A DNA stretch of 64,000 nt from Gammaproteobacteria bacterium (GCA_028824555.1 JAPPDJ010000157.1:1-64000); one strand, 5' to 3'; counted from the first letter of the stretch, positions 40,778-55,825 are shown. A program made the numbers and translations. The notes: generated from the letters alone by a model not told the origin.

Positions 40778-42667
40778 TTAGCCGCCCAAGCGCTCGAGGC
40801 CCTCCTGGACCTTGCGGGCTTTGGCCTCGTCGTACCACCAGGCATCGACGAAGGGGAGGCGGTTGAGGCTGTCGTTGCGGATTTCGCCGAACTTGTCCCA
40901 ATAGACGAGGCGAAAGCCAGGCTGCGAGCCGAGCGGGATGAAGTAGAAGTTCCACAAGAGAACGCGGTCCAGGGCTCGGGTGGCGGCGTAGAGTTCCTCG
41001 GCCGACTCCGCGCCGACGATGGTCTCGATCAGGCTGTCCACCACTGGGCTGCGGATCTTGGCCCAGTTCTGGCCGTAGTCCTGGTCGGCGGCGGCGCTGC
41101 CGAACCAGTTGCGCAGTTGCAGCCCTGGGGTGTGGCCGGGCCCCAGGCGCACCGAATTGCCGTCGAAGCGGCCGGTGCGGCTGCGGAACAGCCACTGCGA
41201 CACTTCCGGCGAGCGGCCGCTGTTCCGGATGCCGACGCGCTTCAAGTTGTCCACCAGAGAGAGGTTCTGGCGGATGGAGTAGTAGGAGACGCCAATGAAG
41301 TCGAGGGTGAACGGCTCGCCGGTCTCGACGTTGGTCATCACGCCGTCCTGGATTTCCCAGCCGGCCTCGGCGAAGAGCTCAATGGCGCGGGCGATGTTGT
41401 GGCGCTGGCGGCCGAACCCCGTGCTGTGGGGCTGCTTGAACTCCTCGGTGAAGACGCGGGGCGGCAACTGGTCGCGCCATGGCTCGAGCAGCGCCAGTTC
41501 GCGTTCGCTCGGCAGGCCCTTGTGTGCCATGGGCGAGTTCTGGAAGAAGCTTAAGCCCGTCTTGTAGAAGTTGTAGAAGAGCACGCGGTTGGTCCAGTCG
41601 AAGTCGTAGAGCAGCCACAACGCCTCGCGCACGCGGATGTCGGCGAGCTGGGTGCGCTCGGTGTTCCAGAAGATGGGCCACCAGAGCCCCTCGACCCGAC
41701 CGAGCGGACGCAGCTCGCGCTTGAACAAGCCCTCGCGCACCGCAGGGAAGTTGTACTGCGTGGCCCAGTTCTTCGACACGCCCTCCTCGCGGATGTCGAA
41801 CACGTGCCCCTTGTGCGCCTCCAGCATCACGCCCTCGTCGGCGAAGTGGTCGAAGGTAATCTCGTCGAAGTTGTAGCGGCCCTTGTTCACCGGGATGTCG
41901 CGGCCCCAGTAGTCGTCCACGCGCTCGTACTCGATGACGCGACCCACCTCGGCGTACTTGAGGCGGTACGGGCCGCTCGCCAGCGGTGGATCGACCGTGG
42001 TCTTGGTGATGTCGTGCTCCGGGGCATCCCAGTAGTGCTTCGGCAGGATGTTGTAGTTGCCGATGGCGAACGGCAGGATCGGGTTGAGCTCGCGATCCTG
42101 GCGGCGCACGAAGCACACCTCGCGCTCGCCGAAGGCGAAGATGCGCTCGATGTCGGCCAGCGCCGTGCGGATCGACAGGGAGCCGTGCTCGCGCAGCGCC
42201 TCGAAGGTGAAGAGCACGTCGTCCAGGGTGATGGGCACGCCGTCGTGCCAGTAGGCGTCGTCGCGGATGCGGAAGGCGACCCAGTCGAGGTTAGGGCCCT
42301 TCGCCACGCCGTCGGCGAGACGCCCGTAGGCGCTCACCGGCTCGTCGATGGAGGGCTCGAGCAGGCGGTCATAGACGAGACCGCCGGCGTCGTCGTAGCC
42401 GGCGGCGACGCGGCCCTTCTCCAGGATTGCGTTGTAGTTGTCGAACGTGCCCATCACCGGCAGCCGCATGCGCCCGGTCTTGGGCGCGGCTGGATTGGTG
42501 TAGTCGAAGTGCGTGTACTCGGGGCCGTACTTGAGCGGCAGCAGGTACGAGATGGCGTGGGCGTAGTCGGGGTTCGCACAAGGGGCCGACTCGGCCTCGC
42601 TCGCGTGCGCGGCCAGCAAGGCCAGGGGCAACGCCGCCCTCGCGAAGGCTAAAGAACCAACGCGCAC
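40778..42667 (-). CDS. YejA-like extracellular solute-binding protein (ABC, family 5)
   Basis: A 629-residue periplasmic binding protein of the oligopeptide/dipeptide family. The signal peptide is AFARAALPLALLAAHASEAE. Family features are HAISYLLPLKYGPEYTHFDY (typical of YejA), FTFEALREHGS and LPFVDAWWYD at the end. YejA-type proteins bind peptides such as microcin C for YejBEF import. No permease or ATPase genes are adjacent, so it would serve a transporter encoded elsewhere. The start is GTG at 42667, 28 bases after the dioxygenase stop, which avoids overlapping that gene. Confidence 0.8.
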   Translation of the reverse strand: MRVGSLAFARAALPLALLAAHASEAESAPCANPDYAHAISYLLPLKYGPEYTHFDYTNPAAPKTGRMRLPVMGTFDNYNAILEKGRVAAGYDDAGGLVYDRLLEPSIDEPVSAYGRLADGVAKGPNLDWVAFRIRDDAYWHDGVPITLDDVLFTFEALREHGSLSIRTALADIERIFAFGEREVCFVRRQDRELNPILPFAIGNYNILPKHYWDAPEHDITKTTVDPPLASGPYRLKYAEVGRVIEYERVDDYWGRDIPVNKGRYNFDEITFDHFADEGVMLEAHKGHVFDIREEGVSKNWATQYNFPAVREGLFKRELRPLGRVEGLWWPIFWNTERTQLADIRVREALWLLYDFDWTNRVLFYNFYKTGLSFFQNSPMAHKGLPSERELALLEPWRDQLPPRVFTEEFKQPHSTGFGRQRHNIARAIELFAEAGWEIQDGVMTNVETGEPFTLDFIGVSYYSIRQNLSLVDNLKRVGIRNSGRSPEVSQWLFRSRTGRFDGNSVRLGPGHTPGLQLRNWFGSAAADQDYGQNWAKIRSPVVDSLIETIVGAESAEELYAATRALDRVLLWNFYFIPLGSQPGFRLVYWDKFGEIRNDSLNRLPFVDAWWYDEAKARKVQEGLERLGG

Positions 42668-42695
42668 GGCGGCGTGCTCGGGTGAAGCGCTGGCC

Positions 42696-43787
42696 CTACG
42701 CGGCTTCCGTTCCGGCGACGACCTCGCGCATCCCCTCCCACTCATGCCACATGTTGCACATGGCGTACTTCGACCGCTCCCAGGGGTTGTTGCCTTCCTC
42801 GTATTCGAGCCACTCGCCCATCTGGCCGCGGTCCGGGTGGTCGCTGATGCCGTTCACCTGCTTGTCCGGCTGTCGGCTCTTGTTGCGGATGCGGAAGATG
42901 ATGTTCTTGCGCGATTCGGTGCCGTTCTCGTTGCGGGTGCCGGAATGCGGGATGTGGTAGCTGGTGATGCAGGCATCGCCCGGCTCCATGAGGATCTGCG
43001 TCGGACGCGGCCAGCGACGCCCGTCTGGGGTCGCCTCGGAATCCTCCGTGACGAACTGCTCGCGCACCGAGGGCGGCAGATAGACCATGCCGCAGCGGTT
43101 CGGCACCTCGTAGTCGAGTCGGGGCCAGTCCGGGCCCTCGGGACCAAGGTGGCCGTTGGTGGCGTACTGCTTTCGAAAGAACTCCTGCATGGCATGGTGG
43201 GCACCCTTGAGGAGCGCCGTCTGGCCGCAGCCTGGCCTCGTCTGGTCGTTCAGGCAAACGAACACGAAGGCGGTGAAGCTGCCGAGGCCCAGGGTCATCT
43301 CCGGATCCTGGAACAGGGGCACCATGTTGTGCCCCATCACCTCGGGGCTGCGTCCCAAGTCGCCCTTGGGGCCGGAGGCGAAGTGGCGGCTGTAGATCTC
43401 GTCCGGCGTGCCTTCCTGCACCTCCTGTGGCGGAGCGATGGTGATGTTGCCGTCCATGTGCGTGCCGGCGCCGTAGTAGGGCATGTCACGTTCGTGGTAG
43501 CCCACCGCGCTGAAGCGATCCGATGGTTGGCTCGGCTTTATGACACCCACCTGACAGGCAACCGGCGGATCGAACTGCCCCATGGCCTCGTGCAGGATCG
43601 GCGTGATGGAGGAGGCGTTGACGAGATCGGTCATGTCCTTCTCGCGGGCGAGGCTCTGCCCCTTCTCGGCATTGCGAATGCGCTCCCGCGCCGTCGCAAC
43701 CAGCTCCTCGGAAACCGCGTTCTTGAGCACGATGTACCCATCGCGATAGAGCTCCCGCTTCTGCTCGTCCGTCAGCGTCGCCGTCAT
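42696..43787 (-). CDS. phytanoyl-CoA dioxygenase (PhyH) family protein
   Basis: A 363-residue Fe(II)/2-oxoglutarate dioxygenase. The N-terminus (LTDEQKRELYRDGYIVLKNA) is typical. The HxD motif is GTHMDGN, the distal His lies in SYHIPHSGTRN, and RKNIIFRIR supplies the 2-oxoglutarate Arg. Hydroxylates an unidentified substrate. It lies 28 bases upstream of the binding-protein gene and may be in the same transcript, hinting at hydroxylation of an imported compound, though this is only inference. Confidence 0.8.
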   Translation of the reverse strand: MTATLTDEQKRELYRDGYIVLKNAVSEELVATARERIRNAEKGQSLAREKDMTDLVNASSITPILHEAMGQFDPPVACQVGVIKPSQPSDRFSAVGYHERDMPYYGAGTHMDGNITIAPPQEVQEGTPDEIYSRHFASGPKGDLGRSPEVMGHNMVPLFQDPEMTLGLGSFTAFVFVCLNDQTRPGCGQTALLKGAHHAMQEFFRKQYATNGHLGPEGPDWPRLDYEVPNRCGMVYLPPSVREQFVTEDSEATPDGRRWPRPTQILMEPGDACITSYHIPHSGTRNENGTESRKNIIFRIRNKSRQPDKQVNGISDHPDRGQMGEWLEYEEGNNPWERSKYAMCNMWHEWEGMREVVAGTEAA

Positions 43788-44053
43788 TTCCCCCTCCAGA
43801 AAACCGTTGTCGCTTAAGCCGCCTGATTCTGACCGAGTGGGGGCAAATGTCGAGTCCGGGTGGCAGGCCGGCGGGCTTCACCTCCTACCAAAGTGTATCG
43901 GGCGGGCCCTGGCCACCAGCTAGCGCCGGTTCGGGGACTGACGAGATCATCAAGGCATACCCCTATCTGGAGCGGGGAGACATGGATCAGGTACTTGCGT
44001 ACGCAGCGTGGCTTTGGAAATCGGGAAGTGCCTCTGGCCAACTTGTGGCAATT

Positions 44054-44314
44054 TCAGGCGACAGCGCGCCGTCGTTCCTTGGCCAAGTCGTAGCTCGCCT
44101 GCATCCGCATCCAGTGTTCCGCATCGGACCAACCGAGCGCCTCCAGACGCAGCGCCATGGCAGCAGTAATGCTGGAGTGACCATGGAGGATGCGCGAAAG
44201 GAAGGCACGGGTGACGCCGAGGCGCTCGGCCGCGTGCGTGATCGTCCAGCCTGAGTCCTTGATCGCGCTTGCCACGATCCTGCCGGGGTGAGCGGGGTTC
44301 TTCATTCGGGTCAT
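44054..44314 (-). CDS. higA: HigA-family antitoxin
   Basis: An 86-residue antitoxin: NPAHPGRIVASAIKDSGWTI, then an XRE helix-turn-helix (THAAERLGVTRAFLSRILHG) and SSITAAMALRLEALGWSDAE, which matches the HigA consensus. It follows the toxin gene by 9 bases, the HigBA order. It binds HigB and represses the operon. A second ATG three codons in (44305) is also possible. Confidence 0.93.
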   Translation of the reverse strand: MTRMKNPAHPGRIVASAIKDSGWTITHAAERLGVTRAFLSRILHGHSSITAAMALRLEALGWSDAEHWMRMQASYDLAKERRRAVA

Positions 44315-44323
44315 GGGCTTCCT

Positions 44324-44596
44324 CTAGTGGTAGTCGACGAGATCGACATCGGTGGCCTCGCCGTCGTCAAATCGAAAGACGATGCGGTAGTTGCGCGAGA
44401 CGGCCACGCTCCAATAGCCATCCATGTCGCCACGCAGCGGGTGCAACCGATAGCCGGGCAGGTCCATGTTGCCCGGCCGCACGGCGTCATCGATTGCCGT
44501 GAGCATCTCTCGAATGCGCTCGATGCGGGACGGGGGCAGGCGCCTAGCATCATCGTCCTCGTGGAAGGCACGCAGGGCCTTGTGTCGAATTTTCAT
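44324..44596 (-). CDS. higB: HigB-family toxin (RelE-like)
   Basis: A 90-residue RelE-fold endoribonuclease: HKALRAFHEDDDARRLPPSR at the N-terminus and LHPLRGDMDGYWSVAVSRNYRIVF in the core, with VDLVDYH at the end as in HigB. It cuts mRNA on the ribosome when freed from HigA. It precedes higA in the operon. Confidence 0.93.
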   Translation of the reverse strand: MKIRHKALRAFHEDDDARRLPPSRIERIREMLTAIDDAVRPGNMDLPGYRLHPLRGDMDGYWSVAVSRNYRIVFRFDDGEATDVDLVDYH

Positions 44597-44609
44597 GGGT
44601 GGTCGTGTT

Positions 44610-44626
44610 GTGTACGGTCAGTATAC
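44610..44626 (-). promoter_or_regulatory. candidate higBA operator over the -10 region
   Basis: GTGTAC-GGTCA-GTATAC, an imperfect inverted repeat, overlapping a minus-strand TATACT (44620-44625) that could be the -10. It lies 14-30 bases before the higB start, where autorepression would be expected. Confidence 0.4.
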
Positions 44627-44897
44627 GCCGCAGGCGGCGCTTGTAGCTCGCGCTGGCCGCAAGCGAGTTGCTGGCAGGAGGGACGATGGCGCTGGCCAGC
44701 GTACAAGGGGACCGGCCTCATGCGTCTGTGGCATTGGATGGCCTTGGGCTCAATCGACACGGGCGACCCACAAGGGTTGCCCCTGCGGAGGCGTGCGACT
44801 CGCCCCCCCTGGCTGTGAAAGGGCGCGGGGCTGCTAGCGCCACAAGAACGTTGCCTGGCGGCAACGCTCCTTGCCCCAGCCCAAGCCGCCCTATCAC

Positions 44898-44939
44898 CCC
44901 TACGCCCTTTGGCAGCCTGGGCTGCGAAAGGGCGTAGGG
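44898..44939. repeat. long hairpin upstream of icd
   Basis: CCCTACGCCCTTT pairs with AAAGGGCGTAGGG (13 bp) and the stem continues GCAGC/GCTGC inside. It is followed by TAGAAT (44944-44949), a possible icd -10. The phrase GAAAGGGCG..GGGGCTGCTAG occurs also at 44816. The 377-bp gap contains no gene. Confidence 0.6.
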
Positions 44940-44973
44940 CTGCTAGAATGCCGCGTTTTTTCGGGGGAAGCGC

Positions 44974-46230
44974 ATGGCGTATCAGCATATCGAGGTGCCG
45001 GCGGATGGTGAGCGGATCACGGCGAATGCCGATGGCACGCTTGCGGTTCCGGCGCGACCCATCATCCCGTTTATCGAGGGCGACGGCATCGGCATCGACA
45101 TCACGCCGGTGATGCGCAAGGTGGTCGACGCTGCGGTGGAGCAAGCCTACGGCGGCGAGCGCAGCATCGCCTGGATGGAGATCTACTCCGGCGAGAAGTC
45201 CCTCGAGCTTTACGGCGAGGACGAATGGCTGCCAGAGGAAACCCTCGTCGCCATGCGCGAGTTCCTGGTGGGCATCAAGGGCCCCATGACCACCCCGGTT
45301 GGCGGCGGCATTCGTTCGCTCAACGTGGCGTTAAGGCAAGAGCTTGATCTCTATGTCTGCCAGCGCCCGGTGCGCTGGTTTCAGGGCGTGCCAAGCCCCG
45401 TGGTTGCGCCGCACAAGACCGACATGGTGATCTTCCGCGAGAACACGGAGGACATCTACGCCGGCGTCGAGTGGGAGGCGGGCTCGGCGGAGTCGGACCA
45501 GGTGATCGCTTTCCTGCAGCGCGAGATGGGCGTCAACAAGATTCGCTTTCCCCAGAACTGCGGCATTGGCGTCAAGCCGGTTTCGGTGGAAGGCACCCAG
45601 CGGCTCGTGCGCAAGGCCTTGCAGTACGCCATCGCCGAGGATCGCAGCTCCGTGACGTTCGTCCACAAGGGCAACATCATGAAATTCACCGAAGGGGCGT
45701 TCAAGGACTGGGGCTACCAGCTTGCCGCCGAGGAGTTCGGTGCAACGCCGCTCGACGGCGGCCCTTGGCACGAACTCACCAATCCCAACACCGGCCGGCA
45801 GATCGTCATCAAGGACATGATCGCCGACGCCATGCTGCAGCAGATTCTGACCCGCCCCGACGAATACGACGTCATCGCCACCATGAACCTGAACGGCGAT
45901 TACCTCTCCGACGCCCTCGCGGCGCAGGTGGGGGGCATCGGCATCGCCCCCGGCGCCAACATCGGCGACGCCGTTGCGCTGTTCGAGGCCACCCACGGCA
46001 CGGCGCCGAAGTACACCGGCCAAGACAAAGTGAACCCCGGCTCGCTGATCCTTTCCGCGGAGATGATGCTGCGTCACCTGGGCTGGCGCGAGGCCGCCGA
46101 TCTCATCGTTCAGGGCATGGAAGGCGCCATCGGCGACAAGACCGTCACCTACGACTTCGAGCGCCTGATGACCGGCGCGACGCTGGTGAAGTGCTCGGAG
46201 TTCGGCGACGCCATGATCGCCAAGATGTAA
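44974..46230 (+). CDS. icd: isocitrate dehydrogenase (NADP-dependent)
   Basis: A 418-residue prokaryotic-type Icd converting isocitrate to 2-oxoglutarate. [20 protein letters not shown] is the N-terminal signature. [20 protein letters not shown] gives substrate contacts (including the regulated Ser), [13 protein letters not shown]-like [20 protein letters not shown] follows, and [20 protein letters not shown] is the family pattern. GGGGGAAG precedes the ATG. Both TCA genes, gltA and icd, lie within 7 kb but on different strands. Confidence 0.97.
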   Translation: MAYQHIEVPADGERITANADGTLAVPARPIIPFIEGDGIGIDITPVMRKVVDAAVEQAYGGERSIAWMEIYSGEKSLELYGEDEWLPEETLVAMREFLVGIKGPMTTPVGGGIRSLNVALRQELDLYVCQRPVRWFQGVPSPVVAPHKTDMVIFRENTEDIYAGVEWEAGSAESDQVIAFLQREMGVNKIRFPQNCGIGVKPVSVEGTQRLVRKALQYAIAEDRSSVTFVHKGNIMKFTEGAFKDWGYQLAAEEFGATPLDGGPWHELTNPNTGRQIVIKDMIADAMLQQILTRPDEYDVIATMNLNGDYLSDALAAQVGGIGIAPGANIGDAVALFEATHGTAPKYTGQDKVNPGSLILSAEMMLRHLGWREAADLIVQGMEGAIGDKTVTYDFERLMTGATLVKCSEFGDAMIAKM

Positions 46231-46256
46231 AAGGCGCGAGCTCCATCGGGGTTGCT

Positions 46257-46652
46257 ATGATGCGGCGGTCGAATTCATGCCACGGCGGATTCGTGCTCAT
46301 TCAAGCGGCATCGCCAATATTCGCGCAAGGGGACGACGACCCTGAAGAAGAGGGACGCACCGGCGCCGTCACGCTGGAAGAGAAGCCCGCCCTCAAGCGC
46401 CCGCAGATGTTCAAGGTGCTGCTGCTGAACGACGACTACACGCCGATGGAGTTCGTGGTCCACGTGCTTGAGCGCTTCTTCCGCATGGACTACGAAAAGG
46501 CTTGGCAGATCATGATGGCGGTGCACACGACGGGCAGCGCGGTGGTGGGCATCTTTCCGCGCGACATCGCCGAGACGAAATCCGAGCAGGTGAACCAATA
46601 TGCCCAGGAGAACAACCACCCGCTCAAGTCCACCGTCGAGATGACCGACTGA
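46257..46652 (+). CDS. clpS: ClpS, N-end-rule adaptor of ClpAP
   Basis: Up to 131 residues. The core is PQMFKVLLLNDDYTPMEFVV, HVLERFFRMDYEKAWQIMMA and VHTTGSAVVGIFPRDIAETK, the ClpS fold with its NDD and H-rich N-degron pocket. It delivers proteins with N-terminal Leu, Phe, Trp or Tyr to ClpA. The ATG at 46257 gives a longer N-terminus than usual (about 105), so the true start may be a later codon such as GTG 46293. ClpA follows 61 bases downstream. Confidence 0.93.
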   Translation: MMRRSNSCHGGFVLIQAASPIFAQGDDDPEEEGRTGAVTLEEKPALKRPQMFKVLLLNDDYTPMEFVVHVLERFFRMDYEKAWQIMMAVHTTGSAVVGIFPRDIAETKSEQVNQYAQENNHPLKSTVEMTD

Positions 46653-46713
46653 TCGGTTGCGAAGCCGGCGCGGGGAAGGCAAGGTAGAGGCAACGGCACA
46701 AGGTACACGGCAG

Positions 46714-48987
<2,274 letters not shown>

Positions 48988-49206
48988 CTACCGCTCGCGG
49001 AAGGTTATGCGGCCCTTACTGAGGTCGTATGGCGTCAGTTCCACCTTGACCTTGTCGCCGGTGAGGATGCGGATGTAGTTCTTGCGCATCTTGCCGGAAA
49101 TGTGCGCCGTCACCACGTGGCCGTTGGTGAGTTCCACCCGGAACATGGTGTTGGGGAGGGTGTCGGTGACCGTCCCCTCCATCTCGATCTGCTCTTCCTT
49201 CGCCAT
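48988..49206 (-). CDS. infA: translation initiation factor IF-1
   Basis: A 72-residue S1-like OB-fold protein, [40 protein letters not shown] and [17 protein letters not shown]. Binds the 30S A site during initiation. The ATG at 49206 gives the exact family length; the longer frame is rejected. Confidence 0.98.
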   Translation of the reverse strand: MAKEEQIEMEGTVTDTLPNTMFRVELTNGHVVTAHISGKMRKNYIRILTGDKVKVELTPYDLSKGRITFRER

Positions 49207-49261
49207 GAAACCCCTTGGTTGGCTGGCCGCCGTGGCGGCGCAGTTTACCCCAACGCGCGGC

Positions 49262-49950
49262 TCAGGAATGTCGCATCCAGCCTTGCTTGCCGAATAGCTC
49301 AATGGGGCGGTAGTCCGTCTTGTAGCGCATCTTTTCCGCCTCCTCGATCCAGTAGCCAAGATAGAGATAGGGCAGGCCGGCGTGCTGGCAGACGGCGATC
49401 TGGCGCAGGATCGACAGCACCCCCAAACTGCGTTCGGCGAGCGACGGATCGAAGAACGTGTAGATGGCGGAGAGGCCGCTCACAAGCACGTCGGTGACGG
49501 CCACCGCGACGAGCCGCTCGCCGAGATAGGCGTTGACGAAGCGCGTGTCGCTCCAATCGGCCAGCAGGAAGGCTCGGAACTGGTCGGGGGAGGGCGGGTA
49601 CATGTCGCCCTCGCCATGGCGTTCGCGGATGTAGCGCTCGTAGAGCTCGTAGGCCTCCTCGCCGTAGCGCGCCGGCTCGATGCGCATCGCGAGGTCGTCG
49701 TTGCGCGCGAGCACCCGGCGGAACCTGCGCGTGAGGCGAAACTGCCGCACCGGCACGCGGGTGGCAACGCAAGCGCTGCAGTCGTCGCAGTGCGGGCGGT
49801 AGAGGTGATCGCCCGAGCGGCGGAAGCCGACGCCGCTCAAGGCGGCATAGGTGTCCGGGGAATGACCTTCGCGCGGATCGAGGAACAGCGTGCGGGCATC
49901 GCGCGCGAGGTAGCTGCACGGGTGCTCCGGCGTCAGCAGGAAGCGTTGCT

Positions 49951-49954
<4 letters not shown>
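49262..49954 (-). CDS. bpt: aspartate/glutamate leucyltransferase Bpt (ATE-like)
   Basis: A 230-residue aminoacyl-tRNA-protein transferase that adds Leu to N-terminal Asp or Glu, making ClpS ligands. [29 protein letters not shown] with the Cys motif, [14 protein letters not shown] and [20 protein letters not shown] match the family. The start is GTG at 49954, overlapping the aat stop by 4 bases; the 6-residue longer frame starts with TTG and is less likely. Confidence 0.93.
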
Positions 49955-51900
<1,946 letters not shown>

Positions 51901-52082
51901 GTTCCCTCCAGTTCGCCGCTGGCGCGGCACGTGCATGATACGGGAATTGCACCCGGCCTTGAGCCAACTTCATGCACTCCCTTATGTTTGGTGTCTAATT
52001 TACGGAAATCGAAGGTATTTGTGGCCGCCCGCAACAGAGGGTACACTGCCCGCCGCAAATGGCGACTTAAGCGGTGATTCCG

Positions 52083-54383
52083 ATGCGGAGCACGGCGGGT
52101 ATTGCGGCGTCGAACGCGGCGGCCCAGAACGAGGAGCGAAGCTCTCGTGCGCTGCCGCTACGCGAGTTCCTGCTGATCCTGCTGGCGGGGCTCGCGGTCT
52201 ATGTCTTCCTGGCGCTGGTTTCCTATGCCCCGCGCGACCCGGGCTTCACGCATGCCGGCACCGATCTGCCCGTGTCCAACGTGATGGGCATGAGCGGTGC
52301 CTACACGGCCGACGGCGCCTTGCTTGCCATGGGCTGGATGGCCTACCTCCTGCCGCTCGGCTGCGTCGCCGGTGCCTATGGCCTCATGCGAAGGCCGGCG
52401 CCCGTGTCGATCGTTTGGCTGCGCGTCGCGGGTTTCCTGGCCGCGGCGCTCGCTTCGTGCGCTCTCTTGGATCTGGCGGCACCGGGCTCGGCAAGTGCGC
52501 TGCCAGCGGGCGCCGGCGGCGCTTTGGGCGAGCAGTTGGTGGCGGCGGCGCTGCCGGCGCTCGATCGTGGGGGAGTCGCGCTGGTTGCGCTGGCGGGCTT
52601 CGCCATTGGCATGCAGGCGATGCTTGGATTCTCGTGGGCGTGGCTGGTGGAGTGCGTCGGCCGGGGCGTGTGGGGCACCTGCGCTTGGCTGGTCGGCTTG
52701 GTAAGTAGGGTCGCCGCGCGTCGGCGTCCCGAGCCTCATGCCGCGGGGGGCTCGATGGCGCGAGAGTTGGAGGCACCGCCGGTAGAGGCGCCGGCCCGTC
52801 GCACGCGAGCCAAGCGGGAGGGGCGGGAGCGTCGCACGCCGCCGGAACTGAAGCCGAGAGCAGCCAAGCAGCCAACCCTGTTCGATGCAACCGATCCGCA
52901 ACGGATGCCGAGGCTGGACCTGCTCGACATGGCCGATGACGGCCCCGCCGGCTTCTCGCGCGAGGCACGCGACAGAATGTCCGATTTGCTAGTGCGGAAG
53001 CTAAAGGACTTCCGCGTTGAGGCGAGCGTCAAGGACGTGTTGCCGGGACCCGTAGTCACGCGGTTCGAGCTTGATCTAGCGCCCGGCGTCAAGGTGAGCC
53101 GGATCACGGGCCTCGCCAAGGACTTGGCGCGCTCGCTGGCGGTCACCAGCGTTCGCATTGTCGAGGTGATTCCCGGCAAGTCCCTGATCGGCATCGAAGT
53201 TCCCAACGCCGACCGCGAGATGGTGCGGCTGCGCGACGTGCTCGACTCACCGAAGTTCACGGGCGCCGCCGCGCCCCTGACGCTGGCGCTCGGCAAGGAC
53301 ATCGCCGGAGAGCCGATGATGGCGGACATCGCCCGAATGCCGCATCTCTTGGTGGCCGGCACAACGGGTTCCGGCAAGTCGGTAGGCATCAACGCCATGC
53401 TGGTGAGCATGCTCTACAAATGCAGACCGGAGGATCTGCGCCTGATTCTGGTGGATCCGAAGATGCTGGAACTTGCCGTGTACGAAGGCATCCCGCACCT
53501 CCTGACGCCGGTGGTCACGGACATGAAGGACGCCGCCGCTGCGCTCAACTGGTGCGTTGGCGAAATGGAACGGCGCTACCGACTCATGGCCGGGCTGGGC
53601 GTGCGCAACCTGGCCGGCTTCAACGGTCGCATCATCGAGGCGCGCCAGGCTGGCGAGACAGTGCCCGACCCAACCCTGCCGGCGGAGGATGCGGCCAACG
53701 CGCCTGAACTCGAGCCGCTGCCGCTGATCGTCGTGGTGATTGACGAGTTCGCCGACATGATGATGATCGTCGGCAAGAAGGTGGACCAGCTCATCGCCCG
53801 CATCGCCCAGAAGGCACGCGCCGCCGGCATCCACCTGATCCTCGCCACCCAGCGACCTTCGGTGGATGTCATCACCGGCCTCATCAAGGCCAACATCCCT
53901 GCCCGCATCGGCTTTCAGGTGTCGAGCAAGATCGACTCGCGCACCATTCTCGATCAGGGCGGTGCGGAGCAGCTCCTCGGCTATGGTGACATGCTCTTCC
54001 TCCCCCCCGGCACCTCCGTGCCGACGCGGGTGCACGGCGCGTTCGTTTCAGACGACGAGGTGCATAGGGTGGTGGCGGACTGGAAGCGGCGAGGCCGGCC
54101 GGAATACCTAGACGATGTCCTAGCCGGTGGTGTGCCCGATTTCGACGGCGGGGGCGTTGTCGCCGCGGTCCCGGATGATGTGGAGAACTCCGACGCCCTG
54201 TATGACGAAGCCGTGGCCTTCGTCCTCGAATCCCGCCGCGCCTCCATCTCCTCGGTGCAGCGCAAGTTCCGCATCGGCTACAACCGCTCGGCGCGACTGA
54301 TCGAGGCGATGGAGCAGGCCGGCGTCGTCTCGGCAATGAACTCGAACGGCGGTCGCGAGGTGCTGGTGCCGGCACGCGACTAG
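52083..54383 (+). CDS. ftsK: FtsK DNA translocase
   Basis: A 766-residue cell-division DNA pump. The N-terminus has about four membrane segments ([20 protein letters not shown] onward). A basic, Pro-poor linker follows near residues 210-290. The motor has Walker A ([16 protein letters not shown]) and Walker B ([17 protein letters not shown]). The gamma domain is [20 protein letters not shown], which reads KOPS. An in-frame GTG at 52074 is an alternative start. A short linker suggests no long proline-rich repeat as in E. coli. Confidence 0.95.
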   Translation: MRSTAGIAASNAAAQNEERSSRALPLREFLLILLAGLAVYVFLALVSYAPRDPGFTHAGTDLPVSNVMGMSGAYTADGALLAMGWMAYLLPLGCVAGAYGLMRRPAPVSIVWLRVAGFLAAALASCALLDLAAPGSASALPAGAGGALGEQLVAAALPALDRGGVALVALAGFAIGMQAMLGFSWAWLVECVGRGVWGTCAWLVGLVSRVAARRRPEPHAAGGSMARELEAPPVEAPARRTRAKREGRERRTPPELKPRAAKQPTLFDATDPQRMPRLDLLDMADDGPAGFSREARDRMSDLLVRKLKDFRVEASVKDVLPGPVVTRFELDLAPGVKVSRITGLAKDLARSLAVTSVRIVEVIPGKSLIGIEVPNADREMVRLRDVLDSPKFTGAAAPLTLALGKDIAGEPMMADIARMPHLLVAGTTGSGKSVGINAMLVSMLYKCRPEDLRLILVDPKMLELAVYEGIPHLLTPVVTDMKDAAAALNWCVGEMERRYRLMAGLGVRNLAGFNGRIIEARQAGETVPDPTLPAEDAANAPELEPLPLIVVVIDEFADMMMIVGKKVDQLIARIAQKARAAGIHLILATQRPSVDVITGLIKANIPARIGFQVSSKIDSRTILDQGGAEQLLGYGDMLFLPPGTSVPTRVHGAFVSDDEVHRVVADWKRRGRPEYLDDVLAGGVPDFDGGGVVAAVPDDVENSDALYDEAVAFVLESRRASISSVQRKFRIGYNRSARLIEAMEQAGVVSAMNSNGGREVLVPARD

Positions 54384-54527
54384 CCGCCAGACCCTCACGG
54401 GCGCCCCGGAGTCTGGCCCGACCCCACCTCTGAATGACCTTGCACCGTAGAATGACGCTACCGCGCCATTTCAGCGGCGCAGGTTCCTAGCGGAGAGACG
54501 CACTTGGAGGGGGAAAGCGGGGCAGCG

Positions 54528-55808
54528 ATGCCGCCGGCGCTGTTGGATGGCGTCGTCATTGGCGTTCTGGGGCTCGGCTATGTCGGCCTGCCGCTCGCGG
54601 TGGAGTTCGGGCGGCGCTACGAGACCCGTGGGTTCGACACTTCCTCGGCGCGCATCGAGTCGCTCCGAAAGGGCGTGGATTCCACGGGCGAGGTGGATGC
54701 CGATCACCTTGCGTCGGCCGCATCGCTCACGTTCACGGACGCCGCCGAGGACCTCGGCGGCTGCGACGTTTTCGTGATCACCGTGCCGACGCCCATCGAC
54801 TCGGACAATCGCCCCGACTTGGCGCCGCTCGAGACGGCCAGCCGCGACGTGGGCCGCGTCATTCAGCGCGGCAATGTCGTGGTGGTGGAATCCACCGTGT
54901 TCCCTGGCGCCACCGAAGAGGTTTGCGTGCCCATCGTCGAGCAGGAATCGGGTCTCGTCCTTAACCACGGCTTCTTCGCCGGCTACAGCCCGGAACGTAT
55001 CAACCCCGGCGACCGCAAGCGTCGCCTGCCGGACATTGTCAAGGTAGTGGCCGGATCAACCCCGGAAGCCCTCGACTTTCTTGATGCCCTGTACCGCTCG
55101 GTCATTCGCGCCGGCACGCACCGGGTGCCGAGCCTGAAGGTCGCCGAGGCCACCAAGGTGATCGAGAACACCCAACGCGACCTCAACATCGCGCTCGTCA
55201 ACGAACTCGCGCTCATCTTCGAGCGGCTCGGCCTCGACACCGGCGAAGTGCTGGCGGCGGCTGCCACGAAGTGGAACTTCCTGCCGTTTCAGCCTGGGCT
55301 CGTGGGTGGGCATTGCATCGGCGTGGACTCGTACTACCTCACCCACAAGGCGCAGCAAGTCGGCTATCAGCCCGATGTCATCCTGGCGGGTCGCCGCATC
55401 AACGACACCATGGCCCAGCATGTCGCGAAGCGGGTGGCGGGGCTCTTGCAGGCGCACGGCACGGCTCCATCGTCAGCGCGGGTGCTGGTGCTCGGACTCG
55501 CGTTCAAGGAAAACACCTCCGACATCCGCAACACCAAGGTGGCGGACCTCGTGGCCGCCTTGGTGCAGGACGGCGCCCGAGTCGATGTGCATGATCCGCG
55601 CGTGGACCCGGCCGAGGCGGCCACCATTGGCATCGTCCTCGAGGCGGAGCCGCCCAAGGGCACCTATGACGCCGTGGTGGTTGCCGTGGCGCACGACGAG
55701 TTCAAGCGCTTGGGGGCAGAGAGCATCCGCGCCTTGGGCAGGCCCGGGTGCGTGCTGTTCGACATCAAGCACGTGCTGCCGCGCGAAGCCGTGACCGCGC
55801 GCCTTTGA
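54528..55808 (+). CDS. UDP-sugar dehydrogenase (WbpA/TviB-like)
   Basis: A 426-residue nucleotide-sugar dehydrogenase oxidising UDP-HexNAc (or similar) at C6 to the uronate. VLGLGYVGLPLAVEFG is the NAD site. PTPIDSDNRPDL is typical, GYSPERINPGDRKR and KVIENTQRDLNIALVNEL lead to the catalytic Cys in VGGHCIGVDSYYL. Probably for capsule or O-antigen sugars, although no glycosyltransferases are adjacent. A TTG at 54504 is a less likely start. Confidence 0.92.
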   Translation: MPPALLDGVVIGVLGLGYVGLPLAVEFGRRYETRGFDTSSARIESLRKGVDSTGEVDADHLASAASLTFTDAAEDLGGCDVFVITVPTPIDSDNRPDLAPLETASRDVGRVIQRGNVVVVESTVFPGATEEVCVPIVEQESGLVLNHGFFAGYSPERINPGDRKRRLPDIVKVVAGSTPEALDFLDALYRSVIRAGTHRVPSLKVAEATKVIENTQRDLNIALVNELALIFERLGLDTGEVLAAAATKWNFLPFQPGLVGGHCIGVDSYYLTHKAQQVGYQPDVILAGRRINDTMAQHVAKRVAGLLQAHGTAPSSARVLVLGLAFKENTSDIRNTKVADLVAALVQDGARVDVHDPRVDPAEAATIGIVLEAEPPKGTYDAVVVAVAHDEFKRLGAESIRALGRPGCVLFDIKHVLPREAVTARL

Positions 55809-55825
55809 CGCGCAAGGGAGACGAC

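Noticed and set aside
44898-44939. Hairpin upstream of icd as an intrinsic terminator
   Set aside because: No U-tract directly follows it. A TTTTTT run occurs later (near 44956), after the possible -10, so I left it as a repeat.
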